Source: Trema orientale
Lineage: Eukaryota; Streptophyta; Magnoliopsida; Rosales; Cannabaceae
DNA: 64,000 nucleotides
Reading direction: 5' to 3'
Assembly (NCBI GenBank): GCA_002914845.1
Contig: JXTC01000044.1
Location: 571,420-635,419 of the forward strand
The notes beneath the pieces are model-generated. The model saw only the letters and a program-made list of their open reading frames with translations. It did no database searches and was not told the origin of the DNA. Below, one piece after another: positions 31,388 through 42,916 of this stretch; the first letter of the stretch is position 1; every line of letters begins with the position of its first letter. A program made the position numbers and the translations under genes.

Positions 31388-33138
31388 ATAGGAGAAGATA
31401 TCACCTGGGTCCCCATTCTTTCCCCGACGGCTCACTTAAGTCCCCATTATTTTTTTTCCCTAGTGTTTCAGTCTCTAAACTTTGATTTTCATAACACCTT
31501 AGTCCCTTGGGCTTTTTTTTCGTCAAAATGAGCATTAAATAACACGTGCATAACACGTGTGACTGTAGCTACAGTAAGGTAGTCGGACCTTTTAGGGAAG
31601 AAAAGATAGCAATAGCCCCCGTTAAAGTTGACCTTGGACAAAAATAGAGGTTTCTATTTGCAGGTGTGGATTTCAAGCTGAAATCAGGACATCTTGGATT
31701 GATTTAAACTCAGGTAGAAGGTTTATGGTGTGCCACAATCAAATGGTAAGATCCAATTTTTTTTTTTTTTTAAAATCAACTGTGCTATTTTTTTTTTTAA
31801 TTTCCTTTTAAATACAGCAAAATGATGGGTGTGGCTACTTCCTATGGGTTGGTCCTCCAACGTGGGAGAGGTCTAGGCAAATAATTCACACTCTAATTAG
31901 AGTATAAGAGGCTTGAATTAGAGAATTCAGAGTTTAAAAAAGAAGAAAAACTTCAAAAAAGAAGATTTTAATGTACTTAATCGTAATTTCCATCGCTTTG
32001 TTTTGGTTGATGCAAAATAGTGTATAAACGCTGTAGCAGCCATCACCTCTTAGATTTCTTGTTTCAGTCTTTTAAGGTTTGTATGGAACTCTGTTTTGGG
32101 CAATGTGTTTATGTTAATGAAACTTCAATTTGGTTTATTGTATGAATTTGTTTTGATAAAATTTGACTATTATTTCAATCATGTAATTTTGAATTATTTT
32201 TTTATAATTTTTGGGGGAGATTGAATGGATGTGGTGGCTGATATCATATTTAAGCAAATTGAGGAAGGAAAAGTGTTTCGAGGAGAAAAGGAAAAAAAAA
32301 AAAAAAAAGAAAGAAAAAAGGGGAAGTTACCTAGTAATCATGAAATTGGTTTGCTTAAAGAAAATAAAAATGAAAGAAATAATTTAACTTTGTCAGTTCT
32401 AATTAGTTATTAATATCTATTTTAATAAATTTGGCCAAAATGTTACCTATTTGCTAAATTCAAACAGATTTACATATAAAAATATATTACATACAACTGT
32501 ATAAATGGAAAGTTATAAATCATGTAACATATAAATTCCAGTTTGAAACCTGTGTGAATGGAATAAAACCTTTTTTTTTTTTATAAATTCCAATTCTGAC
32601 ATAATATATATGAAAATATAAAGCAATTATGACATTCACAAGTTGTTAAAATATCTTTCATTAAACCATTGATAATGGAATTAAGGTTCCTGCTGTCAAT
32701 ATATGCCATGTACATCATTTGTATACCCAAAAAGTACTTATAAAACCAAATGATCTTGTTGCACCATACCCTAACTAACTAACCTGTTCACACATCTTGT
32801 GCAAAGGGATCCTAACAAAATACCTAAATCCCATATGGAATTAATTTATTGATGGTTTTATGAACTTTTTATAAAGATGTGGTTTTCTATTAATTTAATA
32901 AGGAATTTCAAAATGAAACTTTGTCCAATATTTTTGCAAAATGATTTACTGGAAATCTGGAATTCCTACTTACGAAATTACCAATTTGAAACTGATATGG
33001 GATTTGGGTCAGGATAAAGAAGGAATAAGAGGGTTAGGAAAGAAGAAAAAAGTGAAGCACAACTATAGCACAAGTTTGAGAGGAATTTTTGACTTATGCC
33101 TTCAAAATAATCCTTATAATTATTTTTTATTCTTATTT
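31388..33138. other. Intergenic, no gene seen
   Basis: It contains a GTCCCC-rich segment (31,407-31,520) with CACGTGCATAACACGTGT (31,541-31,558), poly-T/A runs near 31,758-31,775 and 31,788-31,799, and AT-rich sequence. The 62- and 86-codon frames at 32,225 and 32,941 have lysine-run, low-complexity translations and no family resemblance. Confidence 0.5.
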
Positions 33139-34098
33139 GGATTAATCAATTTTTGGCCCTCGAAATATTACACATATATGTGTATATATATATATATATA
33201 AATCCTATTTTGGCCTATAAATTTTAAAATGTCTCAATTTTGGCACTCAAATTTTTTTATTTGTCTCATTTAACCCCTTATTGTTACTATTATATTATAG
33301 ATGGAGGAATTTTTCCTATTTTGGCCTATGAGTTATATCAAAACTTCCTTTTTAACTCCCAAATTTTTGAAAATCCATATCTTGGCACCCGATATATTAA
33401 AGTGTCCCATTTTACGTCCTATCATGTTTTTATTATTTAAAAAATATCGGAAAGAGCATGAGACATTCAATTTTAAAAATATCATTTTGAGTATTTCGCT
33501 TTTATTAAATAAGTTTGGTATTTTAGTAGTTGAAAGTGTGAAATCATCTTCTCAATATAAATATTTAACTATGGTTTTAATTTGTGCTATTTAATATTCA
33601 TACAACATAAAATTATTTAAAAAATGAAAGAAAGAACTTAGCCAATTTAAATTTATATATATATATATATAACACTAATACCTCAAGATATCTTTTATTT
33701 TTTTTAAAATGATTTAAATATGAAGAAAACAATGCATCTTACTTATATTTGGACTTTTTTGTGACATTCACCTAGTATGGCTATTCTAAGTAAGATCTAA
33801 GAAAATTTTGAAAACTAAATCCTGACCACAAGTAAATAACAAATTTTGAAATTTGTATGAAATTAAATTTTTTTTAAATGATATACATTTTTTACCATCT
33901 CGTTTTGAGAACGACATTTTAAAATTTTGGGGCAGATTTCATAATAAATACAGGGGCCAAGATGCAACTTTTTCCAAAAAGGTTTAAATGAGACAAATGA
34001 AAAGTACATGCGCCAAAATTAGGATGTTTTGAAGTTAGGAGCCAAAATTAGATTTGGTAATAGTCTGGGGGCTAAAAATTGGATTTAGTCATTTTTTA
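33139..34098. mobile_element. Long-inverted-repeat (foldback-like) element, about 0.96 kb
   Basis: The left arm (33,139-33,290) has CAATTTTTGGCCCTCGAA, CCTATTTTGGCC, TCTCAATTTTGGCACTCAAA and TTTGTCTCATTTAACCCC. The right arm, read inverted from 34,098, has CCAATTTTTAGCCCCCAG, CTAATTTTGGCTCC, CCTAATTTTGGCGCATGTAC and TTTGTCTCATTTAAACC. The arms are about 150 bp and moderately diverged. The interior repeats related TTTTGGC motifs and has no real coding frame. Exact ends and target duplication are not clear. Confidence 0.6.
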
Positions 34099-34269
34099 AT
34101 TTTGAAACACATTCTTTACTTATATTTAAGCCTTTGATTTTACTTCTATTCTTATTTTTCACCCCAGGACCTACGAAAGTTTACAATTAACAGCATCATC
34201 CCCCGTATCAAACCCAGAAAAAATTTCTCTACTTTAATGGCGGGAGATAAAAGCAATAAATATATTACG

Positions 34270-34440
34270 CAGAGGGCTACAGTACGGACGCCCCTACATG
34301 GAGCCACTTTTTATACACTTATAAAAGGTGTTTATACACAGAATAACGGGAATCTATAAAAAATCTGTTTATACACAGATTCCCATCAGAACGGTGTATA
34401 GACATGGAGTTACGCAAGAACGCATTACTGTAGACGCGCC
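34270..34440. mobile_element. Palindromic MITE-like element upstream of FKBP62
   Basis: CTACAGTA near 34,277 pairs with TACTGTAG near 34,426, and ACATGGAG near 34,297 with the inverted CTCCATGT around 34,403. TTTATACACAG occurs near 34,331 and 34,367, and GGGAATCT/AGATTCCC form a stem at 34,350/34,377. It lies about 320-490 bp before the FKBP62 start codon. No coding capacity. Confidence 0.5.
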
Positions 34441-34513
34441 GATTATTATATATTTTTATATATAAATAAAAAAGACTACGTCAAAATCGAGACGTCCAAA
34501 AACAGGGAGAGGT

Positions 34514-34521
34514 TTCTGGAA
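34514..34521 (+). promoter_or_regulatory. Heat-shock element core candidate of FKBP62
   Basis: TTCTGGAA is a TTCnnGAA dyad lying about 70 bp upstream of the first TATAAAT and about 245 bp before the start codon. A second dyad, GAATCTTC, lies at 34637-34644 in the presumed leader. Heat induction is known for the Arabidopsis ROF1/ROF2 relatives; function of these copies is inferred. Confidence 0.45.
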
Positions 34522-34585
34522 CCATCTTGATTTCTTTACCATTTTAGAACTCTCTGGAGACACACACACACTCTCTCTCTCTCTC

Positions 34586-34607
34586 TATAAATCCTCTCTC
34601 TATAAAT
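34586..34607 (+). promoter_or_regulatory. Duplicated TATA-box candidates of FKBP62
   Basis: TATAAATCC occurs at 34586 and again at 34601, each after a CTCTCTC run, because a 15-bp unit is duplicated. Either could position transcription for the gene starting at 34761. Confidence 0.5.
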
Positions 34608-34760
34608 CCCGAACTTCCATGGTCGCTCTGCAACGAGAATCTTCGAACATTGCTTTCTCAGTTTTCAATTCGTTCACGCTTTGGTTTCCGCCATAGAGAA
34701 AAAAAGAAGTCCCCATTTGCAATCTCGCTTAGCCCATTTCGACAGTTTAAGCTAGAAGTC

Positions 34761-37700
34761 ATGGAAGACGACTTTGATTTCCCAGCTGCTAGCAACGTCG
34801 ACGAGGAGATGGACATTCCTGAGGAAGAAGATGACCCAGTTGGCCCAACTGTCAAGGTTGGCGAAGAGAAGGAGATTGGGAAGAATGGGTTGAAGAAGAA
34901 GCTCGTTAAGGAAGGTGAAGGGTGGGAGACTCCTGGCTCCGGTGATGAAGTTGAAGGTACTGTTATATAGTACATTCCATTCATCAATGCATGTATATAT
35001 ATTTGCGTATATATGTAACAATATTTCTTGGTTTTAATGGTGATTTCTTGTTGGACTATTGATTGTGAGGCTGTTTTGGCTGATGGGTTGGTTTCTGATG
35101 TTGTATTTTAGTTCATTACACTGGGACTTTGCTTGATGGGACCAAGTTCGATTCGAGCCGTGATAGAGGGACTCCTTTCAAATTTAAGCTGGGCCAAGGT
35201 AATTAAAGGATTTTTGCTCCAACGCTAATGAATTTTCGGTTTGATTTGCTCCATTCATGTGTTTGTAATTTATAAGGAGTTGTTCTGATAAATGGATCCG
35301 TTCTAGATGGCTATGTTGGTAGCATACTGTTATCAGTTAATTACACGTCCTATTGACTCTTCTTTCAGTTTTCTTTTATTCTATTTATATTTGGTATTAA
35401 TTATAAATATAGAAAAGAAAAGAAGTATATGTTTAGAATAACTCTGGTACTCAAGTTTGTGATCATCAGGGTGATACAAATTTTATGCCTTGTGATATGA
35501 GATATGTAGACTCAAACTGATTGTTTCTCTTAATGAGACGTGTTGCTGTTATCTCATAGCTTCAATTTGACTTGGAAATTAGTGTTCTGATATAAAAGAT
35601 CTAGTGATCTATCTAGGGAGCTGATAAAAGTCCATCACAGTCCCTTGTGTTTTCTCAAATTGCACTCGTCTCCTCATGAGAGCTTTGTTTAGAGGTGTAA
35701 CGATTTTTTCGTGTATCTTGCTTCCAACTGATGCACTTTCTTGAACTCTACGATTGAGCTCGAGACATCCTAATCGTTTCTTGTAGTTTTGTACTTTTAA
35801 GAACCAGAAAATAAAAAGGAAACTAATACTCATTCTGGAGATGAATCTCCTATGCCTTTTTCAAGGATTCAAATACCTACAACGTGGATATCCAACTCTG
35901 AGGTGGGATTTGTTTTGAAACCAAAAAGGAAATGTCAAGGGTAATATGCCTTTTCGATGTGGTGAGAGCATAAAGTTGATTAAAAGACTTGTCACATTAG
36001 ACTTCCAATTTCAGGTCTCCCTGAGGTGAATTGCCTTCGTCACTAGTGATTCTTATATTTAATAATTCTATTATGTGACTCAGTTATGGACTTCTGGTGT
36101 TTGTCTTTCCTTTAATAGCTCATTTATTGACTGCAATTATGTCGCAGGACAAGTGATCAAGGGATGGGATGAAGGAATCAAAACCATGAAGAAGGGTGAA
36201 AATTCAATATTCACCATACCTCCTGCGCTGGCTTATGGCGAGCCTGGTTCCCCTCCCACCATTCCTCCTAATGCCACTCTTCAATTTGATGTGGAGTTGC
36301 TTTCTTGGACCAGCGTCAAGGACATATGCAAAGATGGTGGGATTTTCAAGAAAATACTAGTTGAAGGAGAGAAATGGGAGAATCCAAAAGACCTGGACGA
36401 AGTATTTGGTGTGCTATATGATAATTGCTTTTCTTTCCTTTCTTGCATTAGGAATTCAGTTTGATGAAATGGGTTTCTCAAACACTATGTTTCCTTTGTA
36501 GTTAAATATGAAGCTCGACTTGAAGATGGGACTCTGATATCGAAATCTGATGGAGTGGAGTTTATTGTTGGGGATGGTGTGTTTCATTTCCCCTATCTTA
36601 TAAATGTTTTGGTCTCAGATTGTCTTTAGCATCTCTTATCAAAGGTTTTTAACATGGTCATGGTGCTCTTTTTTTTTTTTTTTTTCCCCGTTATAGGCTA
36701 CTTCTGTCCTGCCTTGGCGAAAGCTGTGAAAACAATGAAGAAAGGAGAAAAGGTCTTGTTGACAGTGAAGCCACAATGTGAGTACAATTCTTATGTAGTG
36801 TCGATAATGAGATATATTGACAGCTATATAGATACGATATCTCTACATTTCAGATTTGTTGCTTCTCAATTTTTTCAACTTTTGTGGTTCCCTGTAATAA
36901 TATTATTAGTTGACTATTTCTACAGATGGGTTTGGTGAGGCGGGCAGACCAGCAATTGGTGACGAAGGTGTTGTGCCACCTAGTGCCACTCTTCAGATAA
37001 CTCTTGAGTTGGTCTCTTGGAAGCCTGTTACTGATGTCTCAAAGGACAAGAAGGTCTTAAAAAAGACCTTAAAAGAGGGCGAGGGTTACGAGCGCCCTAA
37101 TGATGGGGCTGTCGTCCAAGGTACATATAATGAATCTATTACATTTTGTACTCTAATCGGTACATAGTTTTGCAATGATATCAAAAAGTAGTTTTGCAAT
37201 GATATCAAACTCACTTTTTCGCCCACTCTGACCTGTCAGTGAAACTTACTGGGAAATTGCACGATGGGACCATCTTTACTAAAAAAGGCCATGACGAGGA
37301 GCCATATGAGTTCAAAATTGACGAAGGTAACGGCATCTTCTCTTGATGTGTATTTGTGGTAATGGGAAAGAACTATATGGAACTAATTATTGTGAAATGG
37401 AATTAATGTATAGAACAAGTTATTGATGGTCTTGATAGAGCTGTGAAGAATATGAAGAAAGGGGAAGTTGCTCTAGTGACGATTCACCCTGAGTATGGTT
37501 TTGGCTCGTCTGAGTCACCACAAGACATGGTTGTTGTTCCTGCTAATTCAACCATCTACTACGAGGTTGAGCTACTCTCTTTTGTCAATGTGAGTGTCAT
37601 CTGGTCCCTGGTGTCTGCTACATAATGTTAGCTCAGCTCATATGGGAGACTATGGTCTTGAAACTTGAGTGATTTGCCTGATGTAGGAGAAGGAATCTTG

Positions 37701-38736
37701 GGATATGAACACACAAGAGAAGATCGAAGCCGCTAGAAAGAAAAAGGAAGAAGGCAATGCGCTATTCAAGGCTGGTAAATATGAAAGAGCCTCGAGAAGA
37801 TATGAAAAGGTACACCTAGTTCAACAATATCTTTCTCTTGGTGCGTTACTCTAAAAGTCAAAGTCAGGGCATTTTAGAAAAACTTTTGCATCAATGATAG
37901 GCTGTGAAGTTTATCGAATATGACTCTTCCTTCGGCGATGAGGAGAAGCAGCAGGCAAAGGTGCTGAAAATCACCTGTAATCTTAACAACGCAGCCTGCA
38001 AACTGAAACTTAAAGACTATAAGCAAACCGAGAAACTGTGTACCAAGGTACTGGAACTTGACAATAGGAATGTGAAAGCTCTGTACAGGAGGGTTCAAGC
38101 ATATATTCAACTTGTTGATTTGGACTTGGCAGAGATGGATATTAAGAAGGCTCTTGAGATAGACCCAAACAACAAGTGAGTTCTCCTTTTTACCTCATGG
38201 ATTTACTTGCAATGCCCCTAGTTTTTCCTGTATAACACTATATTTTGCTCCTTTTCACTTATGTGCTCTATTTGTTCTTTTTTTTTTTATTAGAGACGTG
38301 AAACTGGAATACAAGGTGTTGAAGGAAAAAGTGAGGGAGTACAACAAGAAGGATGCACAATTCTACAGCAGCATATTTGCAAAGATGAACAAATTTGAGC
38401 AAGTAAAATCCGCACTGTAACTCTTAGACCATGTTAACTAATTCGTAAAAAGAATGAGTGGAAGGGGAATAGAGGGAAAAAAGAATGGGGAGGAATAAGA
38501 AACATTGGGTGGGATAGGCTAGGACTCTTTATGGAAACACATGAAATGAAGTCTTTCCTTTTTCAATTCTCTTTCTTCACCATTACGGATTAGTAAATAT
38601 GCCTTCTAGTTTGATAATCTTTCTGTATCTGTTACATTTTACTGATTAGTTTTGTTGGCTTGTTTTTGGAATCTAAATGCAGAATGCAGCTACGAAGCAG
38701 GAGCCAGTGCCCATGACCATTGACAGCAAAGCTTGA
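34761..38736 (+). CDS. FKBP62: FKBP62/ROF1-type multi-domain peptidyl-prolyl isomerase
   Basis: Cytosolic/nuclear immunophilin that binds HSP90 through its TPR region and modulates heat-stress factors in Arabidopsis. Exons: 34761-34956, 35112-35198, 36148-36408, 36502-36576, 36697-36777, 36926-37120, 37240-37326, 37414-37589, 37687-37809, 37901-38175, 38294-38402, 38683-38736, giving 572 aa (ROF1 551). After the acidic N-terminus come three FK506-binding domains: about 66-155 ([43 protein letters not shown]), 182-272 (lacking several active-site residues) and 299-385. The TPR domain is about 399-520 ([20 protein letters not shown]). The last exon encodes [13 protein letters not shown]. If the final intron is retained the protein ends EQVKSAL at 38418-38420. 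FKBP65 (ROF2) is the close alternative. Confidence 0.94.
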
Positions 38737-39785
38737 CAGAGAGAAAGCATGCAAACCTTTTCTTCCTCTTCCCTCTCCAACCATCTTCTTGTCGTCATTT
38801 CTCGTTTGTGTCGTCTGTCTTTGATTGAGAACACGCACAATGACAGTGTGCGCGCGTAACTTGTAGATGTGTTCCCTTTGTATTATTTGGCTTTTGTTAT
38901 ACCTCAGGACGGTCAAATGAGTGATTTCATAGCCACTGAATATAATAAGAGTCAAGTTGAGCGTTGAGTTAGAGGAATGGAAGTCGTGCCCTTGCTCGTT
39001 GTACTTTGTAACTCAATTTATATGTATTTTGTGCAAGTAAGCAACTTATGGGCCACAAGTAAATTTCTAGCTACTCTTTTCTCATTTTTTTCGTTTTCAT
39101 TTTCTTTTTTAATTTAAGAACCATAGTAATTTAGTAAAGTAAGAAGAAAACATGTAAAAAAATAATGCTCAAGGCTGTATATGATCAATATTAGTGTTAC
39201 CTCATCATTTTTGAGTTACGTATATTAGAGGTATGACATAAGATCATTGTTAATACAAGAATGTAAGACGAATTGATCTTAGTGAAAAATTGCTCCAACT
39301 AATTTGATCCTGTATATGTTCTTATAATTGAATCATAATGGTAAGACATTTTCGGACAAAATTTTTGAGAAAAATTCTTATTTAAAATTGTTGAGAAGAT
39401 ATTTTATTTCGATAGTTACCTCCAGCTCAAGTAATAGATATCTGAGAAAAATCTAAAAGTAAGTAGCCACTTTTTAATAACAATATTATGAGTACCACTG
39501 GTACCTAATACTACGTGAGGTGTAATTATCTTATTGGATAATTTATAATTATAATTAACTAGTAAAAAGTTAACACATTATATAGTGTTAAGTAACATAT
39601 GATACTATATAAGGTGTAATTATTTTATTGGAATTTGTAATTATAATTAACTAGTAAAAAACTAACACCTGTGGTATTAAGTAATATATGATGCTCTTTA
39701 GCGTAACTTTTTTTTTTAAACTTATATTTCGTTACCGAGCTAATTAGCCAAAGTGCTAATTCGTATCTTTCCATTATTTATTTAT
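38737..39785. other. FKBP62 3' untranslated region and intergenic DNA
   Basis: The left part should be 3' UTR (AATATAATAAGA near 38,939 could serve in polyadenylation). Beyond it is AT-rich DNA with a tandem duplication listed separately. No gene-like frame. Confidence 0.5.
39518..39705. repeat. 94-bp tandem duplication
   Basis: AGGTGTAATTATCTTATTGG at 39518 recurs as AGGTGTAATTATTTTATTGG at 39612. Both are followed by TTATAATTAACTAGTAAAAA, AACAC and a TTAAGTAA(C/T)ATATGAT segment. There are two diverged copies. Confidence 0.8.
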
Positions 39786-40024
39786 GGGTACCAATCCAGT
39801 AGGTAATTTTTTTTTTTTACCTACGCATAGGTATCAATTTGGCCAATGAAAATTTATCATGCACATTTTTTTATATTAAGAGAGAAAGAAATAGTATTAG
39901 TGATACACGTCTTTTTATGCATATCACTATAACCGTTAAATCATTGTTAGATGACGATCCAACGGCTAGAAAAAAAATACCTACACATAGGTAAAAAAAA
40001 AAAAAACCTACAGGATTGGCAACC
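39786..40024. mobile_element. 9-bp-TSD MITE family, copy 3 (inverted relative to copy 2)
   Basis: The ends are GGGTACCAATCCAGTAGG and ...CCTACAGGATTGGCAACC. The inner arms hold ACCTACGCATAGGTA and ACCTACACATAGGTA. TCCAACGGCTAGAAAAAA and TACACGTCTTTTTATGCAT are the reverse of the landmarks in copies 1 and 2. The flanks are TTTATTTAT on both sides (39777-39785 and 40025-40033), an exact 9-bp duplication. This points to the Mutator superfamily. Confidence 0.85.
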
Positions 40025-41088
40025 TTTATTTATATATTTATTTTGTATAAATAAAGGTATTAACGAGTGGTTCGATTCAAAGGGTGAAATCGAAAATTGA
40101 AGTGGAAAATATGAGCAATGGACTGGTGCGGTTTAACTCGTTATTATTGCAAAGTTGGTGACTATTTTTAATCCCTAAAACATTGTTTCAGAAATAATAT
40201 GCCACCATAGGGCCTTTAACCCCTAAAATGATGCTATAAACTTAATTAACTCTCTGCCTAACTTCGTTACTTGGGGACCAAATAGGCTATAAAAGGGGTA
40301 TCTAATCAGGGTAGGAGCATCAATCATTATATTTGAGCACAACAAATTATTCTCACTCAGTTACAGGTTATCGTAATACTTTAGAGAGCTGGCTTACACG
40401 TAAATTTTTAGTCTTGGTAGTTTGATAGTTCGGTTGAGTTACTTGACTGCATCCCAAGCAGCATTCTTATTCCTAAAATCTTGACGAGGTATTTAGGCTG
40501 AGAAGCATTAAGTATACGCAACCAAGCTGAAATCTTTATGAATTCTATGTTTATGTTTCAAGTAGTGATATTAAATTATTTGGCATAGCAGTGAAAATAA
40601 AAATAAATAAATAAAACTATAAAGGAACCAACTATACTAGTTTAACTTGTATATTATCACCTTATGGATGCTTAGTAGCTTATATATTCTAATGGGCTAA
40701 TGACACACTTGGTCCGTGCACTCTCTCTCTCTCTTATAACAATTTGGTCCTTAAACAGTTTTTAATTATGCAATAAAGTGCTTAGATTTTCATTCCGTTG
40801 TTAAAAAAGTATACCCCGAAATTGAAAAGCAAAAGACACTGTCGTGAAATCGTTGAAAGAATATGCACGTGAAGGTCACGTGAGCTCGAATCCACAAATT
40901 TTTTTTTTCCTTTTTTGGAGAAAGAACGTTACAAGAAAGTAAAATAGGGGTTCATTTGGCAAAGCAAGCGGCATCTGAGGAAGGCTCTCCTCTTAATCTC
41001 TCATCTTGTGTTGTGCGAACTTGTCAACTTTAAGAGCAAGTGAAAGTGAAAGTGAAAGTGAAAGGGAAGGTCCGATTCCACTTCTCTT
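40025..41088. other. Intergenic; carries flank shared with 50.9-51.2 kb
   Basis: From GAGTTACTTGACTGCATCCC (about 40,437) to AACTTGTATATTATCACCTT (about 40,663) this matches, with indels, 50,913-51,183 plus 51,924 onward (GAGTTACTTGACCATAGCCC; ACTTGTATA; AGTCACCTTA). The segment at 40,697-40,905 with TTGGTCC phrases is absent from the other copy and may be an insertion. GTGAAA repeats occur at 41,040-41,063. Confidence 0.6.
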
Positions 41089-42640
41089 TCATCAATTTAA
41101 TATCTCAGCCCCATGCCTCTTCCTCAACTATTGGAGCCGCCCCTCTGCTTTCAATTTCCCACTTCAACAACGCTGCCACTGCCACCATCGCCTGCCGCAA
41201 TCTCACTATTGGTTTTCTAATCTCTCTTCCTTTCTTTTTTTACACCAATTTAATTTTTATTCTTTCTTTAATTCTTAAATCATCTCACAAAAAATAAAAT
41301 CTTTAAAATCCAATTTTAACTAAAATCGTAATTCAGTTGGCTAAGCTTTCAGTTTCAAGTTCACTAGAAAATGGTTTCAATATAAAGGAGTTGTCACGGA
41401 CTTGATCAATCTTTTAATTTTTGTGTTTTCACTTGAAATTTATGTGTTTGAGTTATCTGACAAGGAAATACATATGATGTTTGTTATGCGATCTTAAATC
41501 CGCATTAGTCAAACAGCGAAAAAGAAAAGTCAAAGTGTTTTCTTTTGTAAGGTCGCACATGTCTTCCATTGATTATGCGATCACTTCCGGATGACAAAGT
41601 GTGATCAGCATAAAAAGAAAATCAGCTCAAAGATGGGCAGAGATAAGGAAACAAGCTTCTCAATAGATATCGAGTAACTTCTTTATTTAATTCAAGGGAT
41701 ATTACCCGATTGTGCGTTACCCTAATTATATTATTCTGATTATACACTTACTCGTTTATGTAATTAGATAACTTTAAGCCGTCCTCATCTATATAAAGGT
41801 GGCTTAAACTCATTGTAAAGGGGACACAATCACTTCACAATCTTTTCAACTCCGTAATTCTCTCTGCTCTCACCTTGAGACTTAGAGAAACTCTTGTAAT
41901 TCTCCAGAAAATAGTGAAGAACAGTGGACGTAGGCTCATCTTTTTTGGAGCTGAACCACTATAAAATTCTTGTCTTCTTATTTACTTTGCTTTATCAATC
42001 CTTTTCACACACAAGCCACATCTCGCAATTTTCTATATTCATTGTTGACAAAACCTCCATCAACAATGTTAAAATTCAATTTTAAGTGTTGTTGGTTTTT
42101 CATTTTTCTTCTGCGGATGTGGGAGAAAAGGGTACGGAGTCATTGCGTAGTAATATGACGAACCAGTTGATGCATCTCGATATCAATTCCCCGATTGGCA
42201 GTTGCATGCCTCTTGCAGCTATGCGCATCGGAACTGTTATCCACAACATCGAGGTCAACCCGGGTCAAGGTGGCAAGCTTGTTCGAGCAGCAGGAACCAG
42301 TGCAAACATTCTCAAGGAACCCTCCTTAACCAAGTGTCTGGTCAGACTTCCTTCAGGTTCTGAGAAGTGGATTGATTCTCGCTGCGGGGCCTCGATCGGT
42401 GTGGTGTCTAATCCTAGCCATAGGGCTAAGAAGCTCCGAAAGGCTGGGCACAGCCGGTGGTTGGGTCGCAAGCCAACTGTTCGAGGAGTGGCAATGAATC
42501 CAGTTGATTATGCTCACGGTGGAGATGAGGGTCGCAGCAAGAGTAGTAGAGTTTGGGGAAGGAATTCTCTAACGCCTTGAGGCAGGCCAAGCTTGTTAGG
42601 GCAAGCCATGTAAGTCTGGATAAAGGTGGCGTTTGATTTC
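41089..42640 (+). pseudogene. Nuclear mitochondrial ribosomal protein L2 gene, degenerate copy A
   Basis: A functional copy would encode the uL2m C-terminal portion of the mitochondrial large ribosomal subunit. The exon-like part at 42,100-42,580 reads LDINSPIGSCMPLAAMRIGT, then VIHNIEVNPGQGGKLVRAAG, KLRKAGHSRWLGRKPTVRG and VAMNPVDYAHGG. After SLTP, where relatives continue WGKP, there is a stop (TGA where TGG is expected) at 42,578-42,580, and resemblance then fades. The conserved HPHGGGEG site reads YAHGGDEG. A possible transit-peptide exon lies at about 41,089-41,215 (AAPLLSISHFNNAATATIAC). Between the two sits a solo LTR. I read it as a pseudogene, possibly recent. Confidence 0.75.
41482..42065 (+). 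mobile_element. Solo LTR (fossil), 584 bp, inside the L2 relic
   Basis: It begins TGTTATGCGATC and ends ...CCTCCATCAACA, with ATGTT on both sides (41477-41481 and 42066-42070), a perfect 5-bp target duplication. Internally there is a TATATAAAG box near 41,791-41,799, a transcribed-leader-like segment with CTCTCTGCTCTCACC, GTGGACGTAGGCTC and GAACCACTATAAAATTC, the usual layout of a plant LTR. No internal coding region accompanies it, so the element probably recombined out. The perfect duplication suggests it is not very old; family not assigned. Confidence 0.85.
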
Positions 42641-42916
42641 TCTGATGCTCTCTCAGATTTATATTTCAATCGTGCACTTTTGCTTCTGGATGAATTTCAC
42701 AACAATAATAACCATACTTCCAATGTTTACCTTATCAAGGAGGGGTTTTAAAGAATTTTTTTTTCCGAGTAGTATTTTTGGAAGAGTCCAGTTATGTATT
42801 GCTTTCTCATTTATATGTGGACATTCTTTCAGGGGAACCCATTGTTTTGCCCGTAGTAAGTTTGAGCTTAGTTGACGTTTTCTAGTAGATGGTCAATGTG
42901 TATCTCCAAGATGTGC

